NCBI GenBank assembly: GCA_964569085.1
Contig: CAZMTA010000008.1
Location: forward strand, 1 to 64,000
Reading direction: 5' to 3'
Length of the DNA: 64,000 nucleotides
Source of the DNA: JAJCZZ01 sp964569085
GTDB taxonomy: Bacteria; Gemmatimonadota; Gemmatimonadetes; Longimicrobiales; Gaopeijiaceae
The notes under the pieces were generated by a model. The model ran no database searches. It was not told the origin of the DNA and saw only the letters and a list, made by a program, of their open reading frames with translations. Numbering within the stretch: the stretch's first letter is position 1; each line of letters begins with the position of its first letter. This document shows positions 58,683 through 64,000 of the stretch, piece after piece. A program made the position numbers and the translations under genes.

Positions 58683-59464
58683 CACGCCGCCTCCCGGGCC
58701 CGGGGGCCCTCCTCGTCGGGACCGTCCTCGACGGGGGAGATCGGGGCGCCCATGAGCGCCGCCAGCGCGCCCTCGAGCTCCCGGGCGCCGGTCTCGGTCA
58801 GGAGCCGGTCCACCGGGCCGGCGAAGCGCACCGTGCCCTCCACCAGGAAGACCACGTCGTCGGCCAGGGCCTGGAGCTGCCCCAGGTCGTGGGAGGTGAG
58901 GAGCACCGTGCACCCCTCGCCCCGGGCCCGGGCCACGCGGCGCTTCAGGACCCGGGCGGCCACCGGGTCGAGCCCGGCGGTGGGCTCGTCCAGGACCAGG
59001 ACCGACGCCCCGTAGCGGAAGGCCAGCGAGGCGTTCAGCTTCTGGCGCGTCCCGCCCGAGAGCGTCCGGAAGGGCTTGTCGAGCTCGGCCTCGAGCCCGA
59101 AGGCCTCCACGAGCGTCTCGTCGGGCTCGTCGGAAAAGCCCCGCACGTCGTCGAGCATGGCCACCAGCTCGCGCCCGGTGAGGTTCCCGGGGAAGCGCGG
59201 GAGCTGGGGCATGTACCCCACGTCGGCGCGGTAGTCGGCGTCGCCGTTCACCGGCTCGCCCCGGAAGGTCACCCGTCCCTCGTCCGGCCTCACCAGGCCG
59301 AGGATCATCTTGATGAGGGTCGTCTTGCCGGCCCCGTTGGGGCCCAGCACCGCGGTCACGCGACCGGGGCGGAAATCCAGGTCCACGCCGTCCAGGACCT
59401 GGAGGGCGCCGAACCGCTTGCGGACGCCCCGCACGCGGAGGGGGGAGGGATTCACGGAGCTCAT
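58682..59464 (-). CDS. nosF: NosF, ABC ATPase for nitrous-oxide reductase maturation
   Basis: 260-residue ATPase with Walker A GPNGAGKTTLIKMILGLVRP, signature TLSGGTRQKLNASLAFRYG, Walker B VLVLDEPTAGLDP and switch LLTSHDLGQLQ. The G-G-T-R-Q-K signature and the loop GYMPQLPRFPGNLTGRELVA are typical of NosF. The extended C-terminal tail (ISPVEDGPDEEGPRAREAA) is acidic. ATG at 59464 overlaps the nosD stop; the stop overlaps the nosY start. It works with NosY and NosD in copper-site assembly. Confidence 0.93.
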   Translation of the reverse strand: MSSVNPSPLRVRGVRKRFGALQVLDGVDLDFRPGRVTAVLGPNGAGKTTLIKMILGLVRPDEGRVTFRGEPVNGDADYRADVGYMPQLPRFPGNLTGRELVAMLDDVRGFSDEPDETLVEAFGLEAELDKPFRTLSGGTRQKLNASLAFRYGASVLVLDEPTAGLDPVAARVLKRRVARARGEGCTVLLTSHDLGQLQALADDVVFLVEGTVRFAGPVDRLLTETGARELEGALAALMGAPISPVEDGPDEEGPRAREAA

Positions 59465-60723
59465 GAGGCTCTCCAGGGGGTGGGGAGGGGGGCGAGCGCC
59501 GGGCGCTCGTCCGCCAGCTCGTCGGGGGTGAGGATGGGGAAGACCTCCTCGGCCAGATCCAGGACCTGGACCAGGAGGCTCCGCTGGAGGACCAGGGCGG
59601 GCTCGTTGCGCTCCACGATCAGGCTGAAGAGGCGCACCGGGCGGAAGGGCAGGTCGCCCCACCCGTCGGCGTCCCGGTCGAAGCCGCGGTAGCGGTCCCA
59701 GAAGTTGCCCGCGAAGGAGGAGTAGGCCCGGCGGCTGTTGGTGGAGACGTCGAAGGAGTTGCCCACGAAGTTGTTGCCGCGGAACTCGCTCCCCTCCGAG
59801 TTGGCCAGGAGCTGCACGGCCCAGCCGTTCTCCACGAACTCGTTGCCCACCACCTCGACGCGGTTCGCGCCCTCGGCGTGGAGGGCCACGCTGTTGTCGC
59901 GGAACCGGTTGCCGGCGATGCGGGAGTCGGTGATGTCCTTCAGGAGGAGCCCGAAGGCGGCGCTCCCCCGGTTGGCGTCGAAGTCGTTGTCCTCCATGAC
60001 CACGTCCTCGGTGTACATCACGGCCACGCCGGCGCCGTTGCCGGTGAAGACGTTGCGGCGGTAGGTGCAGCCGTCGGAGAACATGAAGTGGAGGCCGTAG
60101 CGGAGGTTGCCCCGGCTCACGTTGCCCTCGATGCGCGAGTCCTCGACGAACTCGAAGTAGATCCCGTCCCGGTGGCCCCGGATCTCGTTGTCGGCGACGG
60201 TGATGCGGACCGAGTACCAGAGGTGGATGCCGTTGCCCAGGCGGGTCTCCCGGTCGCCGTGGGTGACCAGGGTGTTGCCCCGCACGACGCAGTCCCCGGC
60301 GTTGGCCAGGTAGATCCCGAAGAAGGCGTCCTCCAGGACGTTGTCCTCCACGCGGCAGAAGCGGGCCTTCTCCACCTTCAGCGCGGCCCGGTCCTCGGCG
60401 AAGGTGACGCCGGTGTCGCGGAGCGTGAGGCCCCGCACCGTCACCGAGTCCGCCGTGACGTCCAGGAGCCCCCGCTCGCCCTCGCCGTCCAGGATCGCGC
60501 CGGGCTCGCCCAGGAGGGTGAGGGGGCGGTCCAGGACCACGGTGGGCTCCCGGTAGACGCCGGCGCGGACGCGCACCGTGTCGTGGGGCGCCGAGGCGGC
60601 CACCGCGGCGCCCACGCTCCGGTAGGGCCCGTCGGGGGAGACGACCCGGGTGGTGGCCTGTCCCTGGACGGGGGCGGCGGACGCCGCCAGGAAGGCCAGC
60701 GCGGCCAGGAGCCGGGTGGTCAC
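59461..60723 (-). CDS. nosD: NosD, periplasmic copper-site maturation protein
   Basis: 420-residue periplasmic right-handed beta-helix protein needed for CuZ assembly. A signal peptide (LAALAFLAASAAPVQGQ) is followed by parallel beta-helix turns (YRSVGAAVAASAPHDTVRVR, VRGLTLRDTGVTF, IEGNVSRGNLRYGLHFMFSD, and repeated N-x-F/N-x-V rungs). The diagnostic NosD tail SSFAGNFWDRYRGFDRDADG is present. GTG at 60723 overlaps the upstream stop (GTGA). The C-terminal extension (ILTPDELADERPALAPLPTP) likely contacts NosFY. Confidence 0.93.
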   Translation of the reverse strand: MTTRLLAALAFLAASAAPVQGQATTRVVSPDGPYRSVGAAVAASAPHDTVRVRAGVYREPTVVLDRPLTLLGEPGAILDGEGERGLLDVTADSVTVRGLTLRDTGVTFAEDRAALKVEKARFCRVEDNVLEDAFFGIYLANAGDCVVRGNTLVTHGDRETRLGNGIHLWYSVRITVADNEIRGHRDGIYFEFVEDSRIEGNVSRGNLRYGLHFMFSDGCTYRRNVFTGNGAGVAVMYTEDVVMEDNDFDANRGSAAFGLLLKDITDSRIAGNRFRDNSVALHAEGANRVEVVGNEFVENGWAVQLLANSEGSEFRGNNFVGNSFDVSTNSRRAYSSFAGNFWDRYRGFDRDADGWGDLPFRPVRLFSLIVERNEPALVLQRSLLVQVLDLAEEVFPILTPDELADERPALAPLPTPWRAS

Positions 60724-61934
60724 GACGCGCCTCCCGCCCCCGCCGGCACCATGGTGGTCTGGTGCCCGCCGTGCGCCCCCATGGGGGGGCGTCCGTCGGG
60801 CCAGGACTCGGCCACCAGCGCCTGGACCTCGTCCCAGCCCATGGGCGTGCCCCCGAAGGTGTGCACCGCCCCGTCCCGGTCCTGGGCCCGGCGGAAGGCC
60901 GTGATGCCCAGCCCCATGGGCGAGGCGAGGAAGTCGCTCACCAGGTAGGCGGCCTCGTCGGCGCGGACCAGCTCGCGGCCGTCGGCGAAGTCGGTCACCC
61001 AGGCGGAGTGGAGCCGCTCGGCCCCGGGATCGGCCTGGAGCCAGGCCACCAGGCACTCCACCGAGTCGAAGGTGTGGACCTTCCCGGTGCGGGTGACGGC
61101 CTCGGCGCCGTGGGCGTCGTCGGAGACGCCCATGAGGCAGTGCTCGCAGGCGTCGGTGCCGTACGCCAGGTCCCGGGGCTGGGGGTCGGCGCACGCCGCG
61201 GCGCCCATCAGGAGCGCCGCCAGCGCCACGGCGCCGACCCGCCCGCCCGTGTGGGCGGCCGGCCCCCGGGTCGCGGTCCCGGACGGCTCCAGCCACACGG
61301 GGTCGCCGTCGTCCAGCGGGGGCAGGGCGGGCTCGCCGTCGTCTTCCGTGTCCCCCCGGCCGCGCCGCCACTCGTACCCGGCCACGCCCACCGCGGTCAG
61401 GGCCGCCAGGATGGCGATCCAACCGCCGGCGCCGGGCCAGGAGTGGGCGGTGAAGTTCAGGATCTGCTTCGACCCGATGAGCGGCGGCTGATAGCTCATC
61501 CCCGGGATCTTGATGATCGCCGTCTCCTGGTCCAGGTCGTGGCCGTAGTCGTACTCCCACTTCCAGAAGTCGGCCATCCCCACCAGGGAGATCCCGACGA
61601 AGAGGAAGACCCAGCCGTACAGGACCTTCTTCCGCCCCAGGGCGGCGGTGGTCACGGCGCCCAGCATGAGGAGCGCCACGATCCAGGGCATGAGGTCGAG
61701 CTCCGGGATGCTCTCGGGCTCGATGCGCTTCATGCCGATGTAGTGGTTCAGGTTGTTGATGTTGTCCAGGTCGTGGGGCTTCTGCCCCTCGATGGTGTTG
61801 ATCTGGATCACCATCCCGATGCCCTCGGGATACTGGGGCGCCTCCAGGTCGATGGTCCACACCGGGAGCACGTACACCAGCCCCAGGGCCAGACCGGCCA
61901 CCAGAACCAGGATCCTGCTCGCCTTCGTCATCAT
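60720..61934 (-). CDS. Membrane protein fused to NosL copper chaperone (NosB-like-NosL fusion)
   Basis: 404-residue two-part protein. Residues 1-190 hold four hydrophobic helices (about 8-26, 84-101, 105-122, 171-187) with an exported loop rich in PHDLDNINNLNHYIGMKRIE; this layout and position after nosZ resemble NosB of clade II nos operons. After an acid-rich linker (DTEDDGEPALPPLDDGD) an internal hydrophobic stretch ends in a lipobox-like LLMGAAACAD (Cys248), as if a once separate NosL lipoprotein was joined. The NosL domain follows with CEHCLM (Cys263, 266, Met268), GKVHTFDSVECLVAWL and DEAAYLVSDFLASPMGLGI. It would deliver Cu(I) to NosZ. Confidence 0.82.
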   Translation of the reverse strand: MMTKASRILVLVAGLALGLVYVLPVWTIDLEAPQYPEGIGMVIQINTIEGQKPHDLDNINNLNHYIGMKRIEPESIPELDLMPWIVALLMLGAVTTAALGRKKVLYGWVFLFVGISLVGMADFWKWEYDYGHDLDQETAIIKIPGMSYQPPLIGSKQILNFTAHSWPGAGGWIAILAALTAVGVAGYEWRRGRGDTEDDGEPALPPLDDGDPVWLEPSGTATRGPAAHTGGRVGAVALAALLMGAAACADPQPRDLAYGTDACEHCLMGVSDDAHGAEAVTRTGKVHTFDSVECLVAWLQADPGAERLHSAWVTDFADGRELVRADEAAYLVSDFLASPMGLGITAFRRAQDRDGAVHTFGGTPMGWDEVQALVAESWPDGRPPMGAHGGHQTTMVPAGAGGAS

Positions 61935-61992
61935 GATCGCGCTCCTCGGGAATGGTGGAGGGGGCGGCCGGGGGCCGCCCCCTCCGGGGTCG

Positions 61993-63996
61993 TCACTGCT
62001 GCTGCGCGCTGCGCGCGGTCTGCCAGTCGGGTCCGGTCTTCCACCGCAGCGGCACGTTCGAGCCGCGCTCGGAGACCCGGGCGTAGCCCTGCATCTCCTG
62101 GTGGAGCGCCGAGCAGAAGTCGGTGCAGTAGAACGGATAGATGCCCGGCTCCTCGGGCACCCAGACCAGCGTCCGGGTCTGCCCCGGCATGACCAGGAGC
62201 TCCGAGGTGTTGGCGCCCATGGCCGCGAAGCCGTGGGGCACGTCCCAGTCCTGCTCCAGGTTGGTCAGGTGGATGTAGACCGAGTCGCCGACCTGGATGC
62301 CCTCGATGTTGTCCGGCGTGAAGTGGCTCCGGATCGAGGTCATGTAGACGTGGACCTTGTTCCCCTCGCGCTCGACGCCGGTCTCGGCCTCAGAGCTCAC
62401 GGCGTAGGGGTTCTGGTTGTCCGAGAGCGAGTAGTACTGGACCTGCCCCTCCATGAGGGTCTCGGCCCGGATGCCCTGGGCGTAGTGGGGCTCGCCCTGG
62501 GTCGGGAAGTCGAGCAGCAGGCGCATCTTGTCGCCGCTGATGTCGATGAGCTGCGCCGAGTGGGCCAGCTCCGGACCGGTGGGCAGGTAGCGGTCCTTGG
62601 TGATCTTGTTCAGCGCCACCAGGTACTTGCCCTCGGGATCCTGGGAGTCGCCGCCCGGAATCATGAGGTGGCCCACCGAGTAGTAGACCGGGATCCGGTC
62701 CACGACCTGCCAGGTGCCCAGCTCCCACTTCACGATCTCGGAGGAGATGAAGGCGGTGGTGTAGGCGTAGCCCTCGCCGTCGAACTCGGTGTGGAGCGGC
62801 CCGAGGCCCGCGTTCTCCACCTCGCCCGCGATGACGGACTCGTAGCGGAGGACCGGGATGCCGTCCACGACCTCCTCGAAGTCCTCGGCGGCGATGGCGT
62901 CCTGCATCTTGCTGAAGGAGTGGACGGGGATCACCGTCGCCAGCTTTCCGCCGGCCACGATGTACTCGCCGGAGGGATCGACGTCCACGCCGTGGGGCGA
63001 CTTGGGCGTGGGCAGGAAGTAGATCATGTCGGAGCAGTCCGACGGCTCGATGACGTGGACGCCCTCGCGCATCTCGGACCGGGCGATGTGGTCGGTCTCG
63101 GAGATGTGGTTGTGGGCGTACCGGGCCGGCATGGTCTCACCGGCGCCCTCGGCGATGCACTCCTCGGCCCGCCGGTAGTTCACGGCGGCCACGAAGTCCT
63201 TGTCCCGCCGGGAGGCGTTGATCTCGAGGAGGGTGTGCTCCTCCTCGGAGTTGTACGACGTGAAGAACATCCAGCCCATGGACGGGCCCTTCCCGGCGTG
63301 GGCCAGGTCGTAGTCGTAGCCCGGCACCAGGATCTGGAACTCCACGTCCATCTCACCGGGCTCGTCGGCCCGGATGAAGGAGAGGGTGCCCTTGAAGTTG
63401 CCCCGGTACTCCTCGATGGACATGTCCCGGTTGGGGATGGGCACGCTGAAGCGCGTGGAGGCCACCAGGTAGCGGGAGTCGGGCGTGATGAAGGGCGATC
63501 CGTGGTTCCCCGCCGAGTTGGGGATCTCGAGGATCTCCGTGGTCTCGAAGGAGTTCAGGTCGATCCGGGCCACCCGGGGGGTGTTGTTCCCGTTGATGAA
63601 GATCCAGCGCCCGTCCGGCACCCCGTCCGTCATGGAGAGCTCGGGATGGTGGGCGTCGTCCCAGGGCACGAAGCCGTGGGAGGTGTTCAGCATCTCCTTG
63701 GTCTCCTCGGAGTAGCCCCAGCCGTTCTCGGGGAACTGGCTGAAGACCGGGACGGTCTTGAGGAGACGGCCGGAGGGCAGCCCCATGACGGTGAGGTTGC
63801 CGCTGAAGCCGCCGGACATGAAGGCGTAGAACTCGTCGTAGTCTCCGGGCGCCACGTAGACCTGCTGCGCGGCGTCGGCGAGGTCGCCCGCAGCCACTCC
63901 ACCGGACCCGCCGTCCTGGCAGGCCCAGGCGGCCGCGGACGCAAGGAGCGCCATGGCTCCGAGCAGGCGGATGGGGCGGAAGCGATGTCGACTCAT
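61993..63996 (-). CDS. nosZ: Nitrous-oxide reductase, clade II (Sec-type)
   Basis: Reduces N2O to N2 in the periplasm; 667 residues, complete. The N-terminus (LLGAMALLASAAAWAC) is a Sec signal with a possible lipid Cys26 and no twin-arginine motif, as in clade II enzymes. The beta-propeller carries CuZ histidines (PWDDAHHPELS, NSAGNHGSPF, PKSPHGVDVDPSG, LGPLHTEFDGEG, QGEPHYAQG). The C-terminal cupredoxin has the CuA motif CTDFCSALHQEM (Cys624, Cys628, His632, Met635). It is the first gene in this part of the operon. Its promoter lies beyond the window end. Confidence 0.96.
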   Translation of the reverse strand: MSRHRFRPIRLLGAMALLASAAAWACQDGGSGGVAAGDLADAAQQVYVAPGDYDEFYAFMSGGFSGNLTVMGLPSGRLLKTVPVFSQFPENGWGYSEETKEMLNTSHGFVPWDDAHHPELSMTDGVPDGRWIFINGNNTPRVARIDLNSFETTEILEIPNSAGNHGSPFITPDSRYLVASTRFSVPIPNRDMSIEEYRGNFKGTLSFIRADEPGEMDVEFQILVPGYDYDLAHAGKGPSMGWMFFTSYNSEEEHTLLEINASRRDKDFVAAVNYRRAEECIAEGAGETMPARYAHNHISETDHIARSEMREGVHVIEPSDCSDMIYFLPTPKSPHGVDVDPSGEYIVAGGKLATVIPVHSFSKMQDAIAAEDFEEVVDGIPVLRYESVIAGEVENAGLGPLHTEFDGEGYAYTTAFISSEIVKWELGTWQVVDRIPVYYSVGHLMIPGGDSQDPEGKYLVALNKITKDRYLPTGPELAHSAQLIDISGDKMRLLLDFPTQGEPHYAQGIRAETLMEGQVQYYSLSDNQNPYAVSSEAETGVEREGNKVHVYMTSIRSHFTPDNIEGIQVGDSVYIHLTNLEQDWDVPHGFAAMGANTSELLVMPGQTRTLVWVPEEPGIYPFYCTDFCSALHQEMQGYARVSERGSNVPLRWKTGPDWQTARSAQQQ

Positions 63997-64000
63997 GATG

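Noticed and set aside
1..64000. tRNA, rRNA, CRISPR or insertion sequence
   Set aside because: I scanned for T-loop-like GGTTCGA boxes, regular spaced repeats and transposase motifs and saw none that hold up; a covariance-model search was not possible.

Overview
The window is a continuous stretch of very GC-rich (about 70% or more), densely coding bacterial chromosome. I count about 62 protein genes and no tRNA, rRNA, CRISPR array, transposase or phage gene. The envelope is Gram-negative: an MCE/Mla lipid transporter, outer-membrane proteins and lipoproteins. Clade II nitrous-oxide reductase, paired DUF5916 beta-barrel proteins and an orphan CarboxypepD_reg/plug protein fit a member of Gemmatimonadota or a close relative. 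That placement is inference from gene content, not from a marker-gene phylogeny.

Layout. 0.1-7 kb: M20 peptidase, sugar nucleotidyltransferase, SIMPL protein, DUF1499, a lipoprotein, DUF445, then small membrane proteins including one with a three-fold FKL repeat. 7-20 kb (all minus strand): TerB protein, two-gene ABC exporter, transglutaminase, macro-domain protein, TPR proteins, CutA, acyl-CoA synthetase, OsmC, then a compact pterin operon (PTPS, GTP cyclohydrolase I, SDR, QueD-like) and a type IB topoisomerase. 20-30 kb: DUF2188, UbiB-type kinase, FAD oxidoreductase, and a plus-strand metal-uptake locus (small secreted His/Cys protein, His-rich outer-membrane protein, substrate-binding protein, permease) with no ATPase gene; then endonuclease IV. 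30-45 kb: an orphan TonB-plug-like protein, fumarase, two SDRs (one pteridine-reductase-like), thioredoxin reductase and ferredoxin-NADP reductase, an mlaEFD-nudix-AI-2E operon, an M50 protease and Rho. 45-57 kb: a phosphoribosyltransferase, two DUF5916 proteins flanking a FakA-FakB fusion and an MshEN-REC regulator, then a DUF456 / one-domain asparaginase pair, a metallophosphoesterase / radical-SAM pair and an Rrf2 regulator. 57-64 kb: a LysM/BON protein converging on a nos operon (nosZ, a NosB-like/NosL fusion, nosD, nosF, nosY).

Many operon partners share a four-base GTGA or ATGA stop/start overlap, so translation is probably coupled. The most interesting items are the NosB-like/NosL fusion, the radical-SAM/metallophosphoesterase pair whose phosphoesterase lacks its first metal motif, the metal-uptake locus without an ATPase, the animal-like tetrahydrobiopterin cluster and the FakA-FakB single-chain fatty acid kinase.
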